This document shows positions 16,302-24,243 of a stretch of DNA of 39,084 nucleotides, piece by piece (the stretch's first letter is position 1; each line of letters opens with the position of its first letter). Location of the stretch: contig QHSB01000054.1 of the NCBI GenBank assembly GCA_003220335.1, positions 1 through 39,084 of the forward strand. Reading direction: 5' to 3'. The position numbers were made by a program, and so were the translations under genes. Source of the DNA: Candidatus Rokuibacteriota bacterium. Its GTDB lineage: Bacteria > Methylomirabilota > Methylomirabilia > Rokubacteriales > CSP1-6. A model generated the notes under the pieces. That model worked only from the letters and a program-made list of their open reading frames with translations. It had not been told where the DNA came from and did no database searches.

Positions 16302-17182
16302 CAGTAGGTCACCTTCTTCTCCGCGAAGCGGAACTGGAAGGCGGTGAGCACGATCACCAGCGCCATCAGCACCACCGACTGCGCCGCGGAGTAGCCGAGC
16401 TGCAGCCCCTCGAAGCCGTCCTTCCACGCGCGGTAGACGAGGATCGAGGTGGCGTCGCCGGGGCCGCCCTGCGTCACCGCGTGTACGAGGCCGAAGGTGT
16501 CGAAGAACGAGAACGTCATGTTGAGGGTGAAGAGGAAGAAGGTCACCGGCGACAGCAGCGGGAACGTGATCGCGAAGAAGCGGCGGATCGGCCCCGCGCC
16601 GTCGACGCTGGCCGCCTCCAGCACCGAGGTCTCGACCGCCTGCAGCCCGGCCAGGTAGAAGGCCAGGTTGTAGCCGAACTGCTTCCAGATGGCGGCGACG
16701 ATCAGCAGCATCATGGCCACCCAGCCCTGGAGGAACCAGTTGAGCTGGTAGGCGGTCACGAACGAGAGCAGCCACGGCAGGATCCCGTACGACGGGTGGA
16801 ACACGAAGAGCCAGATGATGCCCGCGATGGCCGGCGCGATGCCGTACGGCCACAGCAGGAGCGAGCGATAGACGGCGAGCCCGCGGATCCGGGCGTTGGC
16901 GAGCGAGGCGAGCAGCAGGGCCAGGGCCAGCCCCACGAAGGTCACCGCGAACGAAAACGCGAAACTGGTGAGCGCGGAGCGCAGGTAGGCGTCGTCGCGG
17001 AACAGCCGCTCGAAGTTGGTGAGCCCGACGTAGATGAGGCGGTCGCCGAACGGCGAGGCGCGATAGAGCGACAGCCGCAGCGAGTCGAAGGCGGGCCAGA
17101 AGAAGAAGACGAGCGTGATGATGACTTGAGGACCGACGAGCGCGTAGGGCAGCCACCGGTTCGGAAAGACGCTGCGCTTCAT
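16301..17182 (-). CDS. ugpA: Glycerol-3-phosphate ABC transporter permease UgpA-like
   Basis: The MalF-type partner permease, 293 residues, the same length as typical UgpA. About six membrane helices. Family marks: WLPYALVGPQVIITLVFFFW at the N-terminus (W..Y.L..P), SLRLSLYRASPFG, VGLTNFERLF, LLWPYGIAPAIAGIIW and the EAA loop EAASVDGAGPIRRFFAITFP. The segment VHAVTQGGPGDATSILVY is characteristic of UgpA. ATG at 17182 overlaps the ugpB stop as ATGA, and its own stop overlaps ugpE, so B, A and E are made as a coupled set. Confidence 0.9.
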   Translation of the reverse strand: MKRSVFPNRWLPYALVGPQVIITLVFFFWPAFDSLRLSLYRASPFGDRLIYVGLTNFERLFRDDAYLRSALTSFAFSFAVTFVGLALALLLASLANARIRGLAVYRSLLLWPYGIAPAIAGIIWLFVFHPSYGILPWLLSFVTAYQLNWFLQGWVAMMLLIVAAIWKQFGYNLAFYLAGLQAVETSVLEAASVDGAGPIRRFFAITFPLLSPVTFFLFTLNMTFSFFDTFGLVHAVTQGGPGDATSILVYRAWKDGFEGLQLGYSAAQSVVLMALVIVLTAFQFRFAEKKVTY

Positions 17183-18489
17183 TTATACAGGGCGGCGAAC
17201 TCCTTCAGGATGTCGGTCGACTTCGCCACCGCGTCGTCGAGGCCCTGCTTCGCCGTCTTCTTGCCGCTGAAGATGTTCTCCATCTGCTCTTCGATGGCGT
17301 CGCGGACGGAGGGAAAGTTGCCGAGCCGGATGCCCTGGCTGTTCGGCGTGATCTTGCCCGACTGCATCTGCTTGATCGCGGTGCGCTGCTCGGGATGCTT
17401 GACGAAGTGCCCGGAGGCCTCCATTGCCTTCACCGCGCTGTTCGAGATCGGCAGGTAGCCCGTCACCCCCGCCCACCATGCCTGGTTATCGGTGGACGCC
17501 AGGTACTTGAAGAACTGCGCGACGCCCTTGTATTCCTCGGGCTTGGCCCCCTTGAGCACCCACAGCGTGGCGCCCCCGATGATCGAGTTGCCCTGCGGGT
17601 AGCCGCCCAGGCGCGGCAGCGGCCCCGTCGCCCACGTGAACTTGCCCTCCGAGGCGCGCGTGAGGTTGCCGATGTACGCCGACGAGCTGAGGAACACGCC
17701 GCACTCGCCGTTGCCCATGTTGGACTCGGCCCGGTTGAGGCGGCCGTTGTAGGTGAACCAGCCTTCCTTCGCCCCCCGCTGCAGCAGCTCCATCATCGTC
17801 ACCCCGAAGGAGCCGTTGATCCTCAGCGTTGTCGCGAGGCCGTCGAAGCCGTTGGCGTGGTCGGAGAACGGCTGGTCGTGGATCGCGTGCATGTTCTCCA
17901 TCAGCGTCCACGACGGCCACGCCGCGCTGAACCCGCACTTGGCGCCGGAGGCGACGAGCTTCTTGGCGGCGGCCTCGACCTCGTCCCACGTCGCCGGCGG
18001 CTTGTCGGGCAGTCCCGCCTTCTTGAAGAGGTCCTTGTTGTAGAACAGCACGGGCGTGGAGGAGTTGAACGCCATCGAGTACAGGTTGCCGCCCTGCGAG
18101 TAGTAGCTCTTCACCGGCCCGATGACGTCGTTCCAGTCGATGGTCACGCCGTGGTCCTTCACGAGCTGATAGACGGGATAGACGGCGCCCGACGAGAGCA
18201 TCGTCTGCGTGCCGACCTCGTACACCTGCACGATGTGCGGCGGCTGCTTGGCGCGGTAGGCGGCGATGGCCGCGTTGAGCGTGTCGGGATAGGAGCCCTT
18301 GTAGACGGCCTTCACCTCGTAGTCGTTCTGCGAGGCGTTGAACTTCGCGGCGATCTCGTTGACGCGCTCGCCGAGCACGGCCGTGAGCGCGTGCCACCAC
18401 TGGATCTCGGTCTTGGCGAGCGCCGCGGACGGGCTCACGAGGACGGCGACCGCGACGAGCGCGACGATGCGCGCGAGGAGCGCCTTCAT
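17179..18489 (-). CDS. ugpB: Glycerol-3-phosphate ABC transporter substrate-binding protein UgpB-like
   Basis: A 436-residue periplasmic binding protein. Signal peptide MKALLARIVALVAVAVLVS with cleavage at ALA-K. UgpB hallmarks: IQWWHALTAVLGERVNEIAAKFN near the mature start (key W-W-H), IVQVYEVGTQTML, SSTPVLFYNKDLFKKAG, SWTLMENMHA, GGATLWVLKG and GYLPISNSAVK. E. coli UgpB binds glycerol 3-phosphate and glycerophosphocholine. ATG at 18489 with GGAGG five bases upstream; the frame extends to 18531 but that leader holds the promoter. First gene of ugpB-ugpA-ugpE. Confidence 0.92.
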   Translation of the reverse strand: MKALLARIVALVAVAVLVSPSAALAKTEIQWWHALTAVLGERVNEIAAKFNASQNDYEVKAVYKGSYPDTLNAAIAAYRAKQPPHIVQVYEVGTQTMLSSGAVYPVYQLVKDHGVTIDWNDVIGPVKSYYSQGGNLYSMAFNSSTPVLFYNKDLFKKAGLPDKPPATWDEVEAAAKKLVASGAKCGFSAAWPSWTLMENMHAIHDQPFSDHANGFDGLATTLRINGSFGVTMMELLQRGAKEGWFTYNGRLNRAESNMGNGECGVFLSSSAYIGNLTRASEGKFTWATGPLPRLGGYPQGNSIIGGATLWVLKGAKPEEYKGVAQFFKYLASTDNQAWWAGVTGYLPISNSAVKAMEASGHFVKHPEQRTAIKQMQSGKITPNSQGIRLGNFPSVRDAIEEQMENIFSGKKTAKQGLDDAVAKSTDILKEFAALYK

Positions 18490-18529
18490 GCGTGCCTCCA
18501 TGATCGGAGTTCGGCAACGGCGGTGCCGC

Positions 18530-18538
18530 AATATAGCA
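18530..18538 (-). promoter_or_regulatory. Predicted extended -10 promoter for ugpBAE
   Basis: On the minus strand TGCTATATT: TATATT (18530-18535) matches five of six consensus bases and carries the upstream TG of an extended -10. No good -35 is visible. It predicts a leader of about 35 bases that includes the GGAGG site of ugpB. This would give ugpBAE a start of its own apart from glpD. Confidence 0.5.
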
Positions 18539-18574
18539 CAGCGCCCGTGAGCCCGAAGCGACGGAGCGCCGCCC

Positions 18575-20200
18575 TCACGCCAGCGCGCGGCGCGAGCGTT
18601 CGACGTATGTGTGATACGCCTCCAGCTCGGCGTCGAGGCGGCGTCCCGACCAGCCGAGCAGCGTGGCCATGCGGCCCCCGATGGCGTCGGCGCAGTCCTC
18701 GCCCTGGCAGCGGCTGGTGCCGATGCCCGTGCGCCGGAGCAGGAAATCCTGGAGCGACACCGTCAGCTCCTCCTGCACGGCGTGATGCAGCTGCGCGACG
18801 ATGTCGGCGTTGTGAGGGCACAGGCGCTCGGTGCCGCCGGGCACCTTGCCGGCCAGCTCGACCACGCGCGGGTAGACGCGGCCGTACGTCGTCACCAGCG
18901 TGTGCAACGTTCGTCGATCGAGGCCGGTGGCCGCCATCTCGCCCGACAGGTCCAGCCACGCGCGCGCCTCCACCTGCCCGACGGCTTCGTCCACGCCGTC
19001 CAGCGTGCGCTGGGCCGTGAGACTGCGCCGCGGACGCCCGAGCGCCCTGGACACGCGGTCGCCCAGCTCCTCGGCGAGGCTGCGGAAGCACGTGAGCTTG
19101 GTGCCGGTGATCGACAGGAAGCGCCCGCCCTCCTCCTCGACGATGCGGTGCGCGCGCGACACCTTGGAGGCCGAGGTGCCCTCCTCGTAGGAGAGCGGCC
19201 GCACGCCGGCGTACGTGTAGACGACCTCCTCACGGCACACGCGCGGATCGGGCAGGGACTTGCGCGCCTCGCCGAGCAGGTAGTCCACCTCGTCGCGCGT
19301 GGCGTGCAGGCGATCGAGATCGCCGTCGAAGTCGGTGTCGGTGGTGCCCACCAGCGAAAACTCGCGCCACGGGATGATGAAGATCATCCGGTCGTCGCTG
19401 GTGGACTGGTAGATCGCGCGCTCGGTCACGCGCGGCAGCACGCAGTGGATGCCCTTGGTGCGGCGCAGGATGCGCGCGCCGCGCTCGGTCACGCCGGCCG
19501 CCGCGCGCACGGCGTCCACCCAGGGGCCGGAGGCGTTGACCACGACGCGCGCGCCGAGCCGCGCCGTCTGGCCCGTCAGCAGATCGCGCGCCGTCACGCC
19601 GGCGACGGCTCCGGCAGCGTCGCGCGTGACCTCCTCCACCTGGCAATAGTTGAAGGCGCGCGCGCCGTGACGGCCGGCGGAGAGCACGTTCTCCAGACAG
19701 AGCCGCTCGGGCGAGAGCAGCAGGTCGTCGAAATAGTAGCCGGCGCCGCGCAGGTCGTCGGGGCGCAGCCGGGGCTCGAGGCTGAGGGCGTCGATGGGCG
19801 GCAGCACACGATAGCGCTCGCGATCGCGGCCCGGCGTGAGCCAGTCGTAGAGCCGGAGCCCGATGCGCACCTTGACGAGGCCGCGCGTGGAGTCGCGGTA
19901 GATCGGCACCAGGAACGGCAGCGGCCGTACGAGATGCGGGGCCAGCCGGCGCAGGCGCTCGCGCTCGGTGAGCGACTCGCGTACGAGCGCGAAGTCGAAC
20001 ATCTCGAGGTAGCGCAGGCCCCCGTGCACGAGCTTGGAGGAGCGCGAGGTGGTGGCGGCGCCGAAGTCGCCGCGGTCGAGCAGGGCCACCGAGAGGCCCC
20101 GCATGGCGAGGTCGCGCGCGACGCCCGCACCCGCGATGCCGCCGCCGATGATGACGACGTCGAAGTCGGCGTCGACGAGCGGCTGGGGACGCGGCGTCAT
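18575..20200 (-). CDS. glpD: Glycerol-3-phosphate dehydrogenase (quinone-linked, FAD)
   Basis: Oxidises glycerol 3-phosphate to dihydroxyacetone phosphate and passes electrons to the quinone pool from the inner face of the membrane. 541 residues. FAD-binding DVVIIGGGIAGAGVARDLA (GxGxxG near 19-24), TSRSSKLVHGGLRYLE, KGIHCVLPR, IPWREFSLVGTTDTDFDGD, YAGVRPLS and the C-terminal domain with SRCQGEDCADAIGGRMA. All blocks of the GlpD/DAO family are present. ATG at 20200 overlaps the stop of the HAD-IIA phosphatase as ATGA, so the two are coupled. 85 bases separate it from ugpB, where a second promoter is predicted. Confidence 0.96.
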   Translation of the reverse strand: MTPRPQPLVDADFDVVIIGGGIAGAGVARDLAMRGLSVALLDRGDFGAATTSRSSKLVHGGLRYLEMFDFALVRESLTERERLRRLAPHLVRPLPFLVPIYRDSTRGLVKVRIGLRLYDWLTPGRDRERYRVLPPIDALSLEPRLRPDDLRGAGYYFDDLLLSPERLCLENVLSAGRHGARAFNYCQVEEVTRDAAGAVAGVTARDLLTGQTARLGARVVVNASGPWVDAVRAAAGVTERGARILRRTKGIHCVLPRVTERAIYQSTSDDRMIFIIPWREFSLVGTTDTDFDGDLDRLHATRDEVDYLLGEARKSLPDPRVCREEVVYTYAGVRPLSYEEGTSASKVSRAHRIVEEEGGRFLSITGTKLTCFRSLAEELGDRVSRALGRPRRSLTAQRTLDGVDEAVGQVEARAWLDLSGEMAATGLDRRTLHTLVTTYGRVYPRVVELAGKVPGGTERLCPHNADIVAQLHHAVQEELTVSLQDFLLRRTGIGTSRCQGEDCADAIGGRMATLLGWSGRRLDAELEAYHTYVERSRRALA

Positions 20201-20976
20201 CGAATCAAGTCTCGAATCGATGGTAGCACGAGGTCCGGCGCGATCTCGGCGAGCCGCGGGTCATCGGCGCGCGTCACGCCGGTGAGCACGAGCACCGTCG
20301 CCAGACCGAGGCGCTTGCCCGCTGCGATATCGGTCTCGATGCGGTCGCCGACGATGACGCTGTCCGCGGCCGGCACGCCGAGTCTCGCCAGCGCGACCTC
20401 GAGGATGATCGGCGACGGCTTGCCGACGATCACCTCCACCGTCGTGCCCGTCACCGCCTCCACCGCCGCCGTCATGCCGGCGCAGTCCGGGATCTCGCCG
20501 CCCTCGACGGGACAGGTGCGGTCGGGGTTGGTGGCGATGAGCCGCGCGCCCTGCCGCACCGCCTGCAGGGCGGTGTTGAGCTTGGCGTAGTCGAACGTCC
20601 GGTCGAACGCGATGACCACCCAGCGCACGCGGTGATCGGGTCGGACGTCGAAGCCGTGGGCGCGCAGCTCGGCGACGAGCGGCGGCTCGCCGATGGCGAA
20701 GACGGGCGCGCCGGGATCGAGGGTCGCCAGGTGGCGCGCCAGCACGAGCGAGGAGTTGATCACGTCCTCGGCGGCGGCGGGCACGCCGAGACGGGTCAGC
20801 TTGGCCGCGTAGTCGGCGCGCGTCTGCAGCGGCTTGTTCGAGAGGAACGCCACGCGGCGGCCGTCGGCGCGCAGCGCGGCGAGGGTCTCGGCGGCGCCCG
20901 GGATCAGCGCCTCGCCGAGGTACACGGTGCCATCCAGATCGAACAACCACCCCCGATGCGGCAGGCGCACCGCCAC
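20197..20976 (-). CDS. HAD-IIA family phosphatase (NagD / PGP / glycerol-phosphatase type)
   Basis: A 259-residue HAD phosphatase with the C2 cap of the NagD, AraL and phosphoglycolate/glycerol-3-phosphate phosphatase group. Motif I FDLDGTVYLGEALIPGA (Asp13, Asp15), motif II FLSNKPLQTRADY, motif III Lys in VIVGKPSP, motif IV VIVGDRIETDIAAGKRLG. I set the start at GTG 20976; GTG 20970 is equally possible, and the longer frame upstream runs through the inverted-repeat element and is unlikely to be coding. Coupling to glpD by ATGA suggests glycerol 3-phosphate or a related phosphate as substrate, but that is inference. Confidence 0.85.
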   Translation of the reverse strand: MAVRLPHRGWLFDLDGTVYLGEALIPGAAETLAALRADGRRVAFLSNKPLQTRADYAAKLTRLGVPAAAEDVINSSLVLARHLATLDPGAPVFAIGEPPLVAELRAHGFDVRPDHRVRWVVIAFDRTFDYAKLNTALQAVRQGARLIATNPDRTCPVEGGEIPDCAGMTAAVEAVTGTTVEVIVGKPSPIILEVALARLGVPAADSVIVGDRIETDIAAGKRLGLATVLVLTGVTRADDPRLAEIAPDLVLPSIRDLIR

Positions 20977-21000
20977 TACCGTGTCGCCCCGCGTGTGGCA

Positions 21001-21222
21001 CGCGCGCGTCCGGCGTGCGGGGGCCGTGCGTGTGCCGTGATGGCGAGCCGTGTCGCCGCCGCGAAGCGCAGGGCACGACGAGCGCGCCGCCAACGGTTGG
21101 CTGCCCATCGCGCGACCCCCGCTGGGGGATGGGGGGTCGCGCGAGTCGCGCCCGAGCGAGCGAGCGGCGTACAGGCGAGCCATTCCGGCGCGCGCACGGC
21201 CCCCGCACGCCGGGCGCGCGCG
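21001..21222. repeat. 222-bp inverted-repeat element (MITE-like or large RNA hairpin)
   Basis: The 268-base gap between the HAD-IIA gene and nuoN holds two 49-base arms (21001-21049 and 21174-21222) that match in inverted orientation at about 42 of 49 positions, with a perfect core of about 20 bases around CGCACGGCCCCCGCACGCC. Inside lie two further perfect palindromes: GCCAAC/GTTGGC (21089-21101) and a 12-bp stem CGCGCGACCCCC/GGGGGTCGCGCG (21109-21143). No convincing target duplication flanks it and no protein is encoded. On the minus strand it follows the nuoN stop, so it could also end that transcript. Confidence 0.75.
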
Positions 21223-21244
21223 TCGCCGACCACCGGGATACGCA

Positions 21245-22696
21245 CTAGCGGACGAGGGGGGCGACGGCGACCTGGGCGAGCTCGGCGAAGGGCGCGGGCA
21301 TCACTCCCAGGAGGACGATGCCGACGACGGCGATGGCGAGCGCGATGCCGCCGGCGAAGGACGGTACCAGCCGCACCTCCACGCCCTCCGGCTCGTGCAT
21401 GTACATGTAGACGATGACGCGGAGGTAATAGTAGGCGGCGATCGCCGAGTTCAGTACGCCGAGCACGGTCAGCCAGACGTAGCCGGCGCGGATGGCGGAG
21501 CCGAACAGGTAGAACTTGCCGACGAACCCGGCCAGGGGCGGGATGCCGACGAGCGACAGCAGGAAGAGGCCCAGCGTGGCCGCCAGCACCGGGTTGCGCC
21601 GCGCGAGGCCGGCGTAATCGCCCACCTCCACCGCCTCGCCGTCGGAGCGCTCGACGAGGAGGATGGCGCCGAAGGCCCCGGCGGTGGTGAACGTGTACGC
21701 GAGCAGATAGAACAGGACGGCGCCCGCGCCGGCCGCGCCGCCCGCCACGAGCCCCACCAGCATGTAGCCGACGTGCGCGATAGACGAGTAGGCCAGCATG
21801 CGCTTGAGGTTCGACTGGGCGATGGCGATCACGTTGCCGGCGGTCATCGTCAGCGCTGCCACCGCCCACAGCAGCACGCTCCAGTCCGGCTGCGCGGCCC
21901 GGAGAGCCACCGTCAGCACGCGGATCAGCGCGGCGAAGGCCGCCGCCTTGCTGCCCGTCGCGATCAGCGCCGTGACCGAGGTCGGCGCGCCCTCGTAGAC
22001 GTCGGGCGCCCACATATGGAACGGCACCGACGAGATCTTGAAGCCGAAGCCGACCAGGAGCAGGCCGAGACCGATCGTCAGCAGGGTGTCGCGCGGGCGC
22101 GCGCCCGCGGCGGCGGCGATGCGGTCGAAGTTGGTCGAGCCCGTCGCGCCGTAGATCAGCGCGATGCCGTAGAGCAGGAAGCCGGTGGCGAAGGCCCCGA
22201 GCAGGAAGTACTTCATCGACGCCTCGCCCGAGGCCAGGCGCATCTTGAAGAGCCCGGCCAGCACGTAGAGCGAGAGCGACATCAGCTCGATACCGAGGAA
22301 GACCACCAGCAGATCGCCGGCCGAGGCCAGCAGCATCATGCCGGTCGTCGAGAAGAGCAGCAGCGCGTAATACTCGCCCGACTCCACGCCGTTGCGTCGC
22401 AGGTAGTCGATGGAGAGCAGCACGGCGAGGGCGGCCGCGTAGCAGATCACGAAATGGAAGAAGAGCGCATAGCGGTCGAGCAGCACCATGTCGCGGAACG
22501 CACGGACGTCGGTGCCCCCCGCCCACAGCCACACCGAGGCGAGGAGCGCCAGCACGATGCCGGCCAGCGCCACGCCGCCCAGGTGGTCCTTCGTGCGCGG
22601 CGGCAGCAGGTCGAGCAGCAGCACGAGCGCGCCGGCGCCGAACACGATCAGCGCGGGCAGCAGCGCACCGAGGGCGATCGGCGGCGCCGGGATCAT
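21245..22696 (-). CDS. nuoN: NADH-quinone oxidoreductase subunit N
   Basis: One of the three antiporter-like proton-pumping subunits in the membrane arm of complex I. 483 residues, about 14 membrane helices, length as in E. coli. Marks: GIELMSLSLYVLAGL with the conserved Glu, FLLGAFATGFLLYGIALIYGATGSTN, the Lys and Pro of GFGFKISSVPFHMWAPDVYEGAP, SNLKRMLAYSSIAHVGYM, and SLVGIPPLAGFVGKFYLF. ATG at 22696 overlaps the nuoM stop as ATGA. Last gene of nuoL-nuoM-nuoN; the inverted-repeat element follows 22 bases after it. Confidence 0.96.
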   Translation of the reverse strand: MIPAPPIALGALLPALIVFGAGALVLLLDLLPPRTKDHLGGVALAGIVLALLASVWLWAGGTDVRAFRDMVLLDRYALFFHFVICYAAALAVLLSIDYLRRNGVESGEYYALLLFSTTGMMLLASAGDLLVVFLGIELMSLSLYVLAGLFKMRLASGEASMKYFLLGAFATGFLLYGIALIYGATGSTNFDRIAAAAGARPRDTLLTIGLGLLLVGFGFKISSVPFHMWAPDVYEGAPTSVTALIATGSKAAAFAALIRVLTVALRAAQPDWSVLLWAVAALTMTAGNVIAIAQSNLKRMLAYSSIAHVGYMLVGLVAGGAAGAGAVLFYLLAYTFTTAGAFGAILLVERSDGEAVEVGDYAGLARRNPVLAATLGLFLLSLVGIPPLAGFVGKFYLFGSAIRAGYVWLTVLGVLNSAIAAYYYLRVIVYMYMHEPEGVEVRLVPSFAGGIALAIAVVGIVLLGVMPAPFAELAQVAVAPLVR

Positions 22697-24243
22697 CGGA
22701 GCGAGAGCCGCGAGACCGGCGGGATCTTGCTCTGGGCGACGCTCGCTTTGCTCTCGACCTGGGCGATGAGCGCCTGCACGGAGGCCTCCGTCTTGGACGT
22801 GAACGCCTTGGGGTAGACGCCGATCCAGACGATGAGGACCAGCACGGGCACCAGCACCGCCCACTCGCGCGGCGTGAGATCGCGGAGCCGGCGGTTGGCC
22901 TCGTGCCGGATCTCACCGAGGGCCACCCGCTGGTACATCCACAGCAGATAGACGGCGGCGAAGACGATGCCGGTGGTGGCGACGGCCGCCAGCCACTTGT
23001 CGACCTGGAACGCGCCGACGAGGATCAGGAACTCGCCGACGAAGCCGTTGAGGCCGGGCAGACCGAGCGACGAGAGACACACGATCAGGAAGAGCGCGGA
23101 GAAGGCCGGGATCACCGCCCACAGCCCGCCGAACTCCGAGATGAGCCGCGTGTGGCGCCGCTCGTAGATCATGCCGACCATCAGGAAGAGGGCGCCGGTC
23201 GACAGCCCGTGGTTGACCATCTGGATGACGGCGCCCACGAGCCCCTGCGGCGTGAGCGTGAAGAGGCCGAGCATCACGAAGCCCAGGTGGCTCACGCTCG
23301 AATAGGCGACGAGCTTCTTGAGGTCGGGCTGCACGGTGGACACGAGGGCGCCGTAGACGATGCCGATCACGGCCAGCGCGTACACGAACGGCCCGTAGTC
23401 CACGCTCGCGTCCGGGAACAACGGCAGGCAGAAGCGCAGGAAGCCGTACGTGCCCATCTTCAGCAGCACGCCGGCCAGGATGACCGAGCCCGCCGTCGGC
23501 GCCTCCACGTGCGCGTCGGGCAGCCACGTGTGGAGCGGGAACAGCGGGACCTTGATGGCGAAGGCGAGCGCGAAGGCGAGGAACATGAGGGTCTGCGCGC
23601 GCCCGGGCGCCAGGACGAACCGCGTCAGCGTCGGCAGGTCGAAGGTGTAGGTGCCGGTGGCCGCGCCGTGCTGGTAGTAGAGGGCGAGGATGGCCACCAG
23701 CATCAGCGCGGAGCCCACCATCGTGTAGAGGACGAACTTCACCGCGGCGTAGACGCGGTTGGCGCCGCCCCACACCCCGATGACGAAGTACATCGGGATC
23801 AGCATGGCCTCCCAGAACACGAAGAAGAGGAAGAGATCGAGCGACACGAACACGCCCACCATGCCCGTCTCCAGCAGGAGCATGGCGATCATGAACTCCT
23901 TCGTCCGGTCCTCGATCGCGTGCCAGGCGGAGGCGAGCGCCAGCGGCATGAGGAACGTGGTGAGGAGCACGAGCAGCACGCTGATGCCGTCGACGCCGAC
24001 GTGGTAGCCGACGCCCAGCCCGGGCATCCAGCGCAGGAATTCCTCGAACTGCATGTCGGCATCGCCGGCGTCGAACTGCGCCCACAGCGGCAGCGAGACC
24101 GCGAAGGTGGCCAGGCTCACCAGCAGTCCGCCCCAGCGCAGGGCCGCGTCGTGGCGGCGCGGCACCGCCAGGAGGATGACGAGCGCGCCGAGGGCGGGCA
24201 GGAAGGTCACGGCGGTCAGCAGGCCGATGGGCGGCAGGCTCAT
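22693..24243 (-). CDS. nuoM: NADH-quinone oxidoreductase subunit M
   Basis: Antiporter-like membrane subunit of complex I, 516 residues and about 14 helices, close to E. coli NuoM (509). Marks: FFVFWEAMLIPMYFVIGVWGG with the essential Glu, FAIKVPLFPLHTWLPDAHVEAPT with the channel Lys, GSVILAGVLLKMGTYG, LKKLVAYSSVSHLGFVMLG and SSLGLPGLNGFVGEFLIL. ATG at 24243 overlaps the nuoL stop as ATGA and its own stop overlaps nuoN, so L, M and N are translated in series. Confidence 0.97.
   Translation of the reverse strand: MSLPPIGLLTAVTFLPALGALVILLAVPRRHDAALRWGGLLVSLATFAVSLPLWAQFDAGDADMQFEEFLRWMPGLGVGYHVGVDGISVLLVLLTTFLMPLALASAWHAIEDRTKEFMIAMLLLETGMVGVFVSLDLFLFFVFWEAMLIPMYFVIGVWGGANRVYAAVKFVLYTMVGSALMLVAILALYYQHGAATGTYTFDLPTLTRFVLAPGRAQTLMFLAFALAFAIKVPLFPLHTWLPDAHVEAPTAGSVILAGVLLKMGTYGFLRFCLPLFPDASVDYGPFVYALAVIGIVYGALVSTVQPDLKKLVAYSSVSHLGFVMLGLFTLTPQGLVGAVIQMVNHGLSTGALFLMVGMIYERRHTRLISEFGGLWAVIPAFSALFLIVCLSSLGLPGLNGFVGEFLILVGAFQVDKWLAAVATTGIVFAAVYLLWMYQRVALGEIRHEANRRLRDLTPREWAVLVPVLVLIVWIGVYPKAFTSKTEASVQALIAQVESKASVAQSKIPPVSRLSLR

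Noticed and set aside
20977-21244. Upstream coding extension of the HAD-IIA gene (frame open to 21183)
   Set aside because: The extension lies in the inverted-repeat element, is Arg/Ser/Pro-rich and precedes the normal family N-terminus; no homologue of this fold needs it.
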